Of a DNA stretch of 64,000 bases, positions 40,807 through 48,917 are shown piece after piece. How positions within the stretch are numbered: the stretch's first letter is position 1; every line of letters begins with the position of its first letter. The position numbers and the translations under genes were made by a program. The stretch covers positions 800,321 to 864,320 of the forward strand of contig NZ_CP012200.1 of NCBI RefSeq assembly GCF_001484685.1. The letters are read 5' to 3'. Below the pieces are notes generated by a model that saw nothing but the letters and a program-made list of their open reading frames with translations, was not told the DNA's origin and made no database searches. Source of the DNA: Thermococcus sp. 2319x1 (GTDB taxonomy: Archaea; Methanobacteriota_B; Thermococci; Thermococcales; Thermococcaceae).

Positions 40807-41219
40807 TTATATAACATCCTCGATTCTTAGTCCTTCTCTGCTTATTTTTGTTATCATTGGTACTCCGCCCGCTATCTTTATGGCCGTTGCAACCTCGGTC
40901 TGCTTTCCTGGAGCTAACGCATACATACATCCCCCCCCTCCGGCACCTGTTATCTTTGCCCCAAGAGCTCCAGCTTCTCTTGAAGCATACACCAAATCAC
41001 TCAAGCTTTTTGTTGAGACACCAAGGCTTCAGAAAACGAGACCGTCAAGCCTGGAGTCCTGATGTCTTTCGCTTCTATTCTAATTCTCCCGTTTTCGTTA
41101 AACTCCGCTTTTACATATGTCCTCAAGTCAATAGCCGCGGCTATTGCAGGTTTTCCGTAAACTACGCTGTGCTCTCCAAAGAGGATAATTTTAGCAGGTG
41201 CGGAAGCAAGAACTCTCAT
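40807..41219 (-). pseudogene. Mevalonate kinase with internal deletion
   Basis: Both ends of an archaeal mevalonate kinase joined with about 190 middle residues lost. The 5' part ([20 protein letters not shown], then [14 protein letters not shown]) includes the N-terminal GHMP motif. The 3' part begins [19 protein letters not shown] and contains [20 protein letters not shown] motif III. The junction near 41030 is out of frame, so two short open frames result (41219-41001 and 41004-40807). The start still has GGGAGGG. The catalytic core is absent, so the product is dead; a functional copy is required elsewhere in the genome. Confidence 0.87.
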
Positions 41220-41569
41220 TTTTAGCCCTCCCTCTTGATAACTCGGATTCTAACTTCGGTAACCAGACGATCTCTAGATCAACTCCAAAGTAAGCATGAA
41301 TAAGTCTATCTCTCATTCCAGCAATTTCTTTCCAAGGTATTTGAGGGTATTTCTGCTGAATCTCTTTGGGGACATTCTTGGCGACTTCCCCTATCATTCC
41401 CATTTTAAATTGGAAGGCTTTTCTCTTTGAGCTGTTATGGTGGATACATAAATCAACGTCGCTGTCGGTTTCGAGCTTCTTCATTTGCATGAAAGCCATG
41501 CAGAATTATGAATTTAACTTTTTCCTCTTTGTTAAGAGCAAGTCTTCTTACTTCATCTTCAAGTTTCAT
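41191..41569 (-). pseudogene. Collapsed MNT/HepT toxin-antitoxin pair
   Basis: An MNT nucleotidyltransferase start (ATG at 41569, [20 protein letters not shown]) loses frame near 41495 and continues in another frame as SDVDLCIHH, the catalytic Asp block of MNT. It then passes, after KAFQFKMG, straight into the C-terminal half of a HepT RNase ([20 protein letters not shown], with R-x4-H-x-Y intact). The rest of MNT and the first half of HepT are missing. The HepT frame runs on into the mevalonate kinase start. It is a second middle-deleted remnant next to the first. Confidence 0.78.
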
Positions 41570-41637
41570 GATTTAAAGTATGTTTCGGGAATAATTAAAC
41601 TTAACTCTATGATAGAAGCCGCGAAACAAAATAGATA

Positions 41638-42069
41638 TTATGCTGATCTATTTACAAGCTTCATTGCCCAGTAATGCGGAACCTCAGGACGATTAACGTC
41701 AGCAAGTACCTTTGCGTATATTAATGTCCAGATAAGCCCCAGAAGTAACAGAAGAGGAATATTCTCGCCAAAGTATTTTTCCACAGTTGCAGCGGTGGGG
41801 GCAATTCCAGCAATGAAATATCTCACAAACAGCAATCTTAATACAATTCCTCTTCCCTCCTTCCAGCCATGCTTTTTAATAAGAGCATCCTTCTCTCTGT
41901 TATATAAGTACAAGAGGTATGGACTCATAATAAACCAATACAGCAGAGCGAATCTAAGTCCAAATTGAGGATTGACAGTGCCAAAAACCAAACTAAGTAC
42001 TTCTGCTGGAACTATTCCACTTAAAAAATTGTGAAGAAAGCGAGCTGGATAAAGAATTTCCCTATTCAT
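41638..42069 (-). CDS. Four-helix membrane protein, possible partner of the secreted gene
   Basis: A 143-residue integral membrane protein with about four hydrophobic segments (around residues 10-30, 35-55, 75-95 and 103-121) and a basic loop. The ATG at 42069 overlaps the stop of the upstream secreted-protein gene (ATGA) and has GGAGG before it. The coupling of a secreted protein with a small polytopic protein resembles bacteriocin-immunity arrangements, but there is no sequence similarity I can point to. Function unknown. Confidence 0.6.
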   Translation of the reverse strand: MNREILYPARFLHNFLSGIVPAEVLSLVFGTVNPQFGLRFALLYWFIMSPYLLYLYNREKDALIKKHGWKEGRGIVLRLLFVRYFIAGIAPTAATVEKYFGENIPLLLLLGLIWTLIYAKVLADVNRPEVPHYWAMKLVNRSA

Positions 42070-42893
42070 CTTTTGTCCTCCAAGATGCTTGTTGGACAAA
42101 TCTCTCCAACGCATGGGGGATTTGCTGGGGGATAGCTTCTCTCTGGATAAGCATCATATGAAATTTCAACTTGTGCCTTGATATACTTTTCCCATCCTCC
42201 ACTAACATAACTGCCAATGAGTTCACTTACTCCCCATGAAACAGTTCCAGATATTATTTTAGAGCCTGTTGTTCCAAACAATGCCTCAGCGGCTTCTGGT
42301 GAGAACCAAAGAGACATTGCAATACTCACAGTGAGTCCTACAGCATCTGAACCATCCCATGTATGATAATAGAGTTCTAAAGTCGTCAATTCCATCTCCT
42401 GATATTCCCTCTTTGGACGAACTCCAACATAAATAATTCCTCCTGGGACGTCATCATCAACTGGGATTTTAATTTTAGCGAAAGTAAACCAGTAACCCCC
42501 AATGTACTTTGGATTTAGATCCATGCTAATAATAGGGGTTCCTACTGAAGACTTATACTCTTCCCAAACACTTACATATACATAAGGAACATCATTTTCA
42601 AAAAGTCGCTTCCATTCCCCATTAATTTTGATTTCCCATGGAATTTCTATTACAATGTAGTCCTTACTTCCATCAAAAATCTCGGTTAGTCCCTCCCAAT
42701 ACCACCAATATGCCAAGTAGACAGTACCCCTGTAAACATAAGATGAATCTGGGTCAAATTCAAGATGAAGTTGGTCTTTATCTCCAAAATATTGTGGTTG
42801 TGGTGGCTTCTCGATTGTGGGTTCTGCACTTGCCACTTCCATTGTCATTCCAATCGTCAACAACCCAATAAGTAGTGCAAGCAGTTTTTTCAT
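42066..42893 (-). CDS. Secreted protein with hydrophobic middle (leader copy C)
   Basis: A 275-residue secreted protein. The shared signal peptide MKKLLALLIGLL is followed by a probable cleavage after VASA. A beta-rich region (about 30-165) is followed by a long apolar stretch (GLTVSIAMSLWF, then TTGSKIISGTVSWGVSELIG, about 180-225) too polar for a classic span but able to form amphipathic helices. Two cysteines close the protein (PCVGEICP). It is translationally coupled to a four-helix membrane protein. Function unknown; membrane-active secreted protein is a guess from the apolar region. Confidence 0.62.
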   Translation of the reverse strand: MKKLLALLIGLLTIGMTMEVASAEPTIEKPPQPQYFGDKDQLHLEFDPDSSYVYRGTVYLAYWWYWEGLTEIFDGSKDYIVIEIPWEIKINGEWKRLFENDVPYVYVSVWEEYKSSVGTPIISMDLNPKYIGGYWFTFAKIKIPVDDDVPGGIIYVGVRPKREYQEMELTTLELYYHTWDGSDAVGLTVSIAMSLWFSPEAAEALFGTTGSKIISGTVSWGVSELIGSYVSGGWEKYIKAQVEISYDAYPERSYPPANPPCVGEICPTSILEDKR

Positions 42894-42959
42894 GTTTGTA
42901 CCTCCTACTAAATATTGCAATAATATTTTCGACTTCAAGACTTATAAATATTTTCTTTT
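42859..42959 (-). repeat. Promoter-RBS-signal peptide cassette, copy C
   Basis: Second full copy of the leader cassette, with TATA at 42941-42950, driving the gene at 42066-42893. It differs from copy B at about seven of 100 bases, three of them just before the ATG. Confidence 0.8.
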
Positions 42960-42995
42960 GCGAGTTGTAATATGTTACGCTTTTTTCGTGAGTTC

Positions 42996-43106
42996 TTACT
43001 TTCTAAACCCTAGTTCCCACCACCTGTGAGGTAATCCCTCCAGATTCACAGCCAGAATCGCCCCCAAAATCCTAACAGCCAATGTTGCATAACCTACTTG
43101 ACGCAT
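42996..43106 (-). CDS. Possible 36-residue ORF
   Basis: A short open frame just upstream of the copy C promoter: MRQVGYATLAVRILGAILAV then LEGLPHRWWELGFRK. The composition is protein-like, with one hydrophobic half and an aromatic, basic tail, but no ribosome site precedes the ATG. It may be a remnant of a longer gene or a small protein. Confidence 0.3.
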   Translation of the reverse strand: MRQVGYATLAVRILGAILAVNLEGLPHRWWELGFRK

Positions 43107-43226
43107 GATCAATTGATGTTTACCTTTAAAAGTAGTAAAATTTTGACTCTGTGATTATTAATAACGGGATTTCCCATGGTTAGCTTTAAATAATTTAGGG
43201 CTTATTTACATTTAGGTGATAGCGTT

Positions 43227-45131
43227 ATGAGTAAGATCGAATGGAATGAAAACACCTTCTCTAAGTTTGCCTATTTGAGCGACCCTAGGATATCGAAGGA
43301 TGGGGAGAAAATCGCATACGTCCTAACAAGGGCAAATCTGAAGGACAACAGGTATGAGAACACGATAGTTGTTGAAGACGTCGAAGAAGGCGGAAGAAAA
43401 TTCATTGAAAATGCATCGATGCCCAGATTTTCTCCAAGCGGAAAGAAAATAACCTTCGTAAGGGCAAATGAAGAAAAGAAAACTGCAGAGGTGTGGCTTT
43501 ATGATTTGAGTTCAATGAGCGGGAAGAAAGTCCTTGAGGCAAAGAACATCCTCGACGTAAGCTGGAATGAAGATGACAGGAGAATACTAATAACTGGCTT
43601 CAAAAGGAGAGACGACGAGGATTTCGTCTTTGAAGACGACGTTCCCGTATGGTTCGATGCTAAGGGCTTTTTTGATGGTGAGAAGACAACTTTCTGGATA
43701 GTCGATACTGAGAGCGAGGAAGTTCTTGAGGAGTTTGATGCAGAGAGGTTCTCCTTCGCAATATGGCATGGGGATGCGGTTATTTACAACGTTCCCCACA
43801 GAATGGAGGGGAAGCTTCAGTTCTTCAAGTTCTACGACGTGTATCTCTACAGGGATGGAGAAAGCGAAAAACTCTTTGAAGGAGTTTCCTATGCTGCTGT
43901 GCACTCCAATGGAGAGCTGGTTTTACTCTATGGAAAGCCAAAGAAGGAGAAGAGAAGCGAGCATAACTTCTTCTACCTCTGGGACGGCAAAGATGTCAAA
44001 CCCCTAACGGAACAATTCATCTACAACAACGGGGGAGGAAAGCTCGATGAGAAAGGAAACCTCTACTTCACCATGGCAAGGGAAGGCAGAGTGAGTCTCT
44101 ACAAGCTGGAAGGGAGGACTTTAACTCCAATAGTAGAGGACAACTCCTGGGTAATGGGTTTCGACGTGAGCGGAGATGGAAAAGTAGTTCTCCTTAAAGA
44201 GACCGACACGAGGCTTGGGGAACTCTACCTTTGGGATGGAGAGCTGAAGCAGATAACAGACTACAACAAGCTGATATTTGCGAAGCTTAAGACAAGACCA
44301 ATAAGGCACTTCCGCTTCAAGAGCATCGATTTAGAGCTTGACGGCTGGTACATCAAGCCCGATATCAAAGAAGGTGAAAAGGCCCCGGTGATAGTGTTTG
44401 TCCACGGCGGGCCCAAAGGAATGTACGGCTATTATTTCAAGTACGAGATGCAGCTAATGGCCGACAAAGGCTATTACGTGGTTTTCGTTAACCCAAGGGG
44501 GAGCAACGGCTATGATGAAGACTTTGCCCTAAGGGTTCTTGAGAGAACAGGTCTGGAGGATTTCCAAGATATCCTCAATGGAGTTGAGGAATTCTTTAAA
44601 CTCGAGCCTCAGGCAGATAGGGAGAGAGTCGGGATAACGGGTATAAGCTATGGCGGCTTCATGACAAACTGGGCACTAACGCAGAGCGATCTCTTTAAAG
44701 CCGGGATAAGCGAGAACGGCATAAGCTACTGGCTAACAAGCTATGCTTTCTCCGATATAGGCTTGTGGTTCGACAAGGAGGTTATAGGGGATAACCCACT
44801 CGAAAATGAGAACTACAAAAAATTGAGCCCGCTTTTCTATGCAAAGAACGTCAAAGCCCCGCTCTTGCTGATTCACTCCCTTGAAGACTACCGCTGCCCG
44901 CTCGACCAGAGCGTGATGTTCTACCACGTGCTCAAGGACTTGGGTAAAGAAGTCTACATTGCCATCTTCAAACGAGGCGCCCACGGGCACAGCCTAAGGG
45001 GAAGCCCAAGACACAGGGCAAAGCGCTACAAGCTCTTCATGGAGTTCTTCGAAAGGAAGCTTAAGAAGTATGAGGAAGGCTTTGACGTGGAGAAGATATT
45101 AAAGGGGTGTGACAATAAAAAGGAAGAATGA
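43227..45131 (+). CDS. S9 family acylaminoacyl-peptidase/prolyl oligopeptidase
   Basis: A 634-residue cytoplasmic serine peptidase of family S9, acylaminoacyl peptidase type. A beta-propeller occupies the first ~370 residues. The alpha/beta hydrolase domain carries VHGGP (oxyanion region), Ser474 in GISYGG, the Asp in HSLEDYRCP and the His in RGAHGHS. It removes blocked or small peptides and would complement the M42 enzyme. A CTTTAAATA TATA-like element about 43180 and GGTGAT precede the ATG. Confidence 0.93.
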   Translation: MSKIEWNENTFSKFAYLSDPRISKDGEKIAYVLTRANLKDNRYENTIVVEDVEEGGRKFIENASMPRFSPSGKKITFVRANEEKKTAEVWLYDLSSMSGKKVLEAKNILDVSWNEDDRRILITGFKRRDDEDFVFEDDVPVWFDAKGFFDGEKTTFWIVDTESEEVLEEFDAERFSFAIWHGDAVIYNVPHRMEGKLQFFKFYDVYLYRDGESEKLFEGVSYAAVHSNGELVLLYGKPKKEKRSEHNFFYLWDGKDVKPLTEQFIYNNGGGKLDEKGNLYFTMAREGRVSLYKLEGRTLTPIVEDNSWVMGFDVSGDGKVVLLKETDTRLGELYLWDGELKQITDYNKLIFAKLKTRPIRHFRFKSIDLELDGWYIKPDIKEGEKAPVIVFVHGGPKGMYGYYFKYEMQLMADKGYYVVFVNPRGSNGYDEDFALRVLERTGLEDFQDILNGVEEFFKLEPQADRERVGITGISYGGFMTNWALTQSDLFKAGISENGISYWLTSYAFSDIGLWFDKEVIGDNPLENENYKKLSPLFYAKNVKAPLLLIHSLEDYRCPLDQSVMFYHVLKDLGKEVYIAIFKRGAHGHSLRGSPRHRAKRYKLFMEFFERKLKKYEEGFDVEKILKGCDNKKEE

Positions 45132-45271
45132 GTTCTCTTTCCTTATTTTTTGATTTTCATAAGTAGCAATAAAATTCGGCTTCTGGTCTACTAATATCCC
45201 AAAAACTTAATTTTTCTGCAAACCAACGTAAAAACACGAAAAACCTTAAATCCCTATAATAAATGCTCTCC

Positions 45272-45336
45272 CTTGAACGATGAGGACACTTTGACCATCT
45301 GAGTGGTGATGACTACGGGAGTGACCGAGCTCAAAG
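45272..45336 (+). ncRNA. Candidate C/D box sRNA with unusual D box
   Basis: Box C ACGATGA (45277-45283), 15-base guide, D' CTGA (45299-45302), 3-base spacer, C' GTGATGA (45306-45312), 12-base guide, then CCGA (45325-45328) where CTGA is expected. The flanks CTTGA and TCAAAG can pair as a terminal stem. A TATA-like CCTTAAATC (45244-45252) fits a start near 45274. The spacing copies the sRNA at 30138-30200 closely. The non-canonical D box lowers confidence. Its 3' end overlaps the stop of the convergent mptE gene. Confidence 0.6.
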
Positions 45337-46023
45337 CTCTATTATCCTTGCCTTTCCATTCTTTTTGAGCCAGTCCAGAAGCATTTGAGCAATTTCAAAC
45401 TTTTTCTTCTTACTTTCCCATATTGGGCCGTGTTCCTCCAAGTAAGGCTTGCTCCACTTCCCGACGATTTCCCCAAAATCAAAGCCAATGAGAAAAATTT
45501 CCTTTGCTCCAAGCTCCTCCGCAAGAAAAACAGCTCTGTCTCCATCGGTAAAACCGCCAAAGTTGTAAACAATGTCCAGAGGCTTTGTTTGACATGTTCC
45601 CAAAACGTTCCTGAGCTTTGGGACATAAGCTTTAAGTTTGTCCATGTTGTCGCCATGGGCATGAACAACGGCATAAGCCCCAAGCTCGTTTGCCCTCTTT
45701 ATGTCTTCAAATCTTCCATCCAAATCCGTGACAACAATATCCGGAGTGATGCCATACTCCAAAAATGCTGAGGTTGCCCCATCGGCGGCTATTAAGGTTC
45801 CCTCAAATTTTTCTCCCCTGAATGCCTTCTCCAAGCTCGGCCCGGCTCCAAAAACATAAGCTCTCTCGCTAATTCTTTTTTTGAGGTCTTCAACCAGAAT
45901 GTAGTTTTTGTTCTCCAACAAAAGTTCCCTCAATAAAAAGGCAGCTTCTCTGTCTCTCCCTCTATCGTAGCCCATTTTGTTGATGATTTGGATGTAAAAT
46001 GGTTCCCAATCCACCCATTTCAT
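45331..46023 (-). CDS. mptE: 6-hydroxymethylpterin diphosphokinase MptE
   Basis: A 230-residue member of the MptE (DUF115) family. It transfers diphosphate from ATP to 6-hydroxymethyl-7,8-dihydropterin on the archaeal route to folate- or methanopterin-type cofactors. FGAGPSLEK, AADGATSA, VTDLDG and VHAHGDNM are the conserved blocks; the last acids and histidines probably bind Mg and substrate. The gene is alone on the minus strand. The gene order gives no other pterin genes. Confidence 0.92.
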   Translation of the reverse strand: MKWVDWEPFYIQIINKMGYDRGRDREAAFLLRELLLENKNYILVEDLKKRISERAYVFGAGPSLEKAFRGEKFEGTLIAADGATSAFLEYGITPDIVVTDLDGRFEDIKRANELGAYAVVHAHGDNMDKLKAYVPKLRNVLGTCQTKPLDIVYNFGGFTDGDRAVFLAEELGAKEIFLIGFDFGEIVGKWSKPYLEEHGPIWESKKKKFEIAQMLLDWLKKNGKARIIEL

Positions 46024-46202
46024 GTGCTTATCTATGGCACTCTACTTTATAGAGATTTTGTTGCAAGGGAAAATCAAAGGGTGCAAAAAGAATTGTTTTA
46101 GAGTAATTTTTCACTCATCTCTATTTGAACATCCGACAACTTTTACAAAAAAGTAAAAATTTCCCCAATTTAGCGATTTTGCCGCCTAAATGACTACAAA
46201 AA

Positions 46203-46211
46203 TTTTAAATA
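46203..46211 (+). promoter_or_regulatory. TATA-like promoter of the peptide ABC operon
   Basis: TTTTAAATA about 36-44 bases before the ATG of the binding protein gene, with a GGTGA ribosome site in between. The 220-base AT-rich gap upstream holds no gene. The five following genes are closely spaced and most likely transcribed from here. Confidence 0.55.
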
Positions 46212-46246
46212 CACAAGCCCTCTTAGATACACCTTGGTGAACCTCT

Positions 46247-47824
46247 ATGAAGAGGAAAGTACTGTCTTTAGCATTGTTGTTCATTTTTGTTTTTAGTGTA
46301 GTGGCCAGCGGGTGTATAGGGGGAGAAAAAACAACCACCCAAACAGGTGGAGCAGGATACGCAGAGCAAATAGTAATAGGGGTAACGGATAAGGTCACGG
46401 ATCTCGATCCAGCAAACGCATACGACTTTTATACATGGGAGGTTCTCAACAACATAATGGAGGGGCTTGTCAAGTACAAGCCCGGAACTCTCGAGATAGA
46501 ACCAGCCCTTGCAGAAAGCTGGGAAGTTAATGAAGATTCCACCGTTTGGACGTTCCACCTTAGGAAAGACCTGAAATTTGCAGATGGAACACCTTTAAAA
46601 GCTCAAGACGTTGTAAGAAGCATAGAGAGAGTAATGACAATCCAAGGAGATCCTTCGTGGCTTGTCACTGACTTTGTGGAAAGAGTCGAGGCAAAAGACG
46701 ATTATACAGTCGTGTTCTACCTGAAACAGCCGACGTCTTACTTCTTGGCACTTTTAACAACGCCACCGTACTTCCCAGTTCATCCAAGCTATTCTCCAAA
46801 TGAAATCCAAAGTGACCAAACTGCAGGTGGAGCCGGGCCATACAAGATAGCCAAGTGGGTTAGAGATGAGGAACTTGTCCTCGAGGCCAATCCAAACTAT
46901 TATGGAGAGCCTCCCAAGACCAAGAGGATAATAATCAAGTTCTATAGAGATGCTTCAACGATGAGACTGGCACTGCAAAACGGTGAGATAGACATTGCAT
47001 GGAGAACCCTGAGGCCAACGGACATTGAGAGCTTGAAGAGTGAGGGCAAATATTCCGTTATTGAAGTACCCGGAGGATTCATAAGATACGTATGTCTTAA
47101 CACAAAGGCCGAGCCAACAAACAACTTGAAAGTAAGGCAGGCCCTTGCAGCGGCAATTGATAGACAGGAGATTTCAAACAAGGTCTTCAAAGGTACAGTC
47201 GAGCCACTGTATAGTCTGGTTCCAAATGGAATGTGGTCCCACATAGACGCATTTAAGGAGAAATACGGTGACGGCAACATTGATCTCGCTAAGAAGTCGC
47301 TCAAGGAGGCGGGTTATGATGAGAACAATCCGCTAATGATACAGCTCTGGTACACCCCAACTCACTACGGTGACACTGAGGCAGATCTTGCCCAAGTGCT
47401 CAAAGAGCAGTGGGAGAGAACGGGGGTAATAAAAGTGGATATCAAGAGTGCCGAATGGGGAACATACGTCGACTATGCAAGAAAGGGACAGATGCAAGTG
47501 TATCTCCTTGGATGGTATCCGGACTATTTGGATCCCGATGATTACACAACCCCCTTCTTAAAGAGCACCGCAAACAGCTGGGCTGGAACAGGATACGCAA
47601 ATCCAACCGTTGATGAGTTATTGACAAAAGCCCAATCGCTCACAGACCAAAACGAAAGGACAAAGCTCTATGAGCAAGTACAAAAGATACTTGCCGAAGA
47701 AGCTCCCTACATACCTCTGATACAAGGGAAGCTCTTTGTTGTGGCAAGTTCAGATGTCAAGGGCGTGACAATAGGCCCGGACATGATATTCAAGTACTCC
47801 ACCATTTATAAGGAGAAGAGCTGA
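46247..47824 (+). CDS. Peptide ABC transporter solute-binding lipoprotein
   Basis: A 525-residue extracellular solute-binding protein of family 5 (oligopeptide/dipeptide type). The signal peptide ends in VVASGC, a lipobox-like site with Cys23, followed by a Thr/Gly-rich linker (TTTQTGG) as in archaeal lipoproteins. Family blocks VTDLDPANAYD, GLVKYKPGT, VWTFHLRKDLKFADGTP and AAIDRQEI are present. It is the first gene of the import operon and would deliver peptides, or possibly oligosaccharides, to the two permeases. Peptide use fits the peptidases in the window. Confidence 0.93.
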   Translation: MKRKVLSLALLFIFVFSVVASGCIGGEKTTTQTGGAGYAEQIVIGVTDKVTDLDPANAYDFYTWEVLNNIMEGLVKYKPGTLEIEPALAESWEVNEDSTVWTFHLRKDLKFADGTPLKAQDVVRSIERVMTIQGDPSWLVTDFVERVEAKDDYTVVFYLKQPTSYFLALLTTPPYFPVHPSYSPNEIQSDQTAGGAGPYKIAKWVRDEELVLEANPNYYGEPPKTKRIIIKFYRDASTMRLALQNGEIDIAWRTLRPTDIESLKSEGKYSVIEVPGGFIRYVCLNTKAEPTNNLKVRQALAAAIDRQEISNKVFKGTVEPLYSLVPNGMWSHIDAFKEKYGDGNIDLAKKSLKEAGYDENNPLMIQLWYTPTHYGDTEADLAQVLKEQWERTGVIKVDIKSAEWGTYVDYARKGQMQVYLLGWYPDYLDPDDYTTPFLKSTANSWAGTGYANPTVDELLTKAQSLTDQNERTKLYEQVQKILAEEAPYIPLIQGKLFVVASSDVKGVTIGPDMIFKYSTIYKEKS

Positions 47825-47887
47825 TTTTTCCCTTATTCTTCCTTCTTTTTGAATTTTTGAACTGCAATACATCAAGGTGGTGGTCAA

Positions 47888-48907
47888 ATGGCTCGTGGAA
47901 TCGGCCAATACATAGTGATAAGGGGTCTCATGATAATCCCAACAATTTTGATCCTTTATACAATTGTTTTTATCTTCCTCAGAATTTTACCCGGAAACCC
48001 TGTTTTAGCCGTTGTTGGAACCAAAAACATTTCTCCAGAACAGCTTCAGCATTTGATGAAAATGGCGGGGCTTGATAAGCCCCTGTATGTTCAATACTTT
48101 GATTATCTCTGGAAGATGCTTCATGGGGATTTTGGAGTGACTTTAGCATTCCCCATGGGAAAGCCCGTTGTTGAATATTTAAAATTAAGATTCCCCGCCA
48201 CGTTAGAATTAACTATTTTTGGATTCACTGTAAGCGTTCTCCTTGGCCTTTTGACCGGGACAATAGCGGCAACAAAAAAGGGCACAAAAATTGATACTGG
48301 AATGAGGCTCTACAGCATAATAGCATACACACTCTTCATCCCATGGTTTGGGATGATGCTTCAGTACGTTTTTGGCATACACTTTCATGTACTCCCAACT
48401 TCCGGAAGAATAGACCCCGGGATAGAGTTGCAAAGAATAACCGGCCTTTATGTGCTGGACAGCATACTAACCGGAAACTGGGAAGCATTCGCCAGCGCAA
48501 TAAGGCACATCATACTTCCAGCGACGACATTAGGCATAGTGCTTAGTGGAGCATATACGAGGCTTGTTAGAAACAACATGGTCGATGTCCTCAGCCAAGA
48601 TTTTATTCGCTCCTACTACGCCAGAGGAGTTAGGGACTGGAAAGTTACATGGTACGCTCTTAAAAATGCATTTATTCCCGTTGTAACCTTAATGGGACTT
48701 CAGTTTGCAATTTTGCTTGGGGGTGCAGTTTTAACTGAAACTACCTTCAACTGGCCGGGTATGGGAACCTTCATAGTAGATAGAATCGATTACAGAGACT
48801 ACAATGCCATTCAAGGTGCGGTGGTGTTCTTTGCCTTCTTTGTGGGGCTCATCAGCTTGATAGTGGACATTGTGTACGCACTCTTAGATCCGAGGGTTAA
48901 ATACTGA
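47888..48907 (+). CDS. Peptide ABC transporter permease (DppB-like)
   Basis: A 339-residue permease with about six membrane helices, first permease of the operon. An N-terminal helix (GLMIIPTILILYTIVFIFL) is followed by a periplasm-like loop. The EAA motif region reads DFIRSYYARGVRDWKVTWYALKNAFIPV, which contacts the ATPases. It follows GGTGGTGG and starts 63 bases after the binding protein stop. The C-terminal DPRVKY is typical of DppB proteins. Confidence 0.93.
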   Translation: MARGIGQYIVIRGLMIIPTILILYTIVFIFLRILPGNPVLAVVGTKNISPEQLQHLMKMAGLDKPLYVQYFDYLWKMLHGDFGVTLAFPMGKPVVEYLKLRFPATLELTIFGFTVSVLLGLLTGTIAATKKGTKIDTGMRLYSIIAYTLFIPWFGMMLQYVFGIHFHVLPTSGRIDPGIELQRITGLYVLDSILTGNWEAFASAIRHIILPATTLGIVLSGAYTRLVRNNMVDVLSQDFIRSYYARGVRDWKVTWYALKNAFIPVVTLMGLQFAILLGGAVLTETTFNWPGMGTFIVDRIDYRDYNAIQGAVVFFAFFVGLISLIVDIVYALLDPRVKY

Positions 48908-48917
48908 GGTGATTTAA

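Noticed and set aside
41001-41219. Treating the 72-codon mevalonate kinase 5' frame as a small functional gene
   Set aside because: It ends out of frame at the deletion junction, and the matching 3' end of the same gene lies directly after it, so it is one broken gene.
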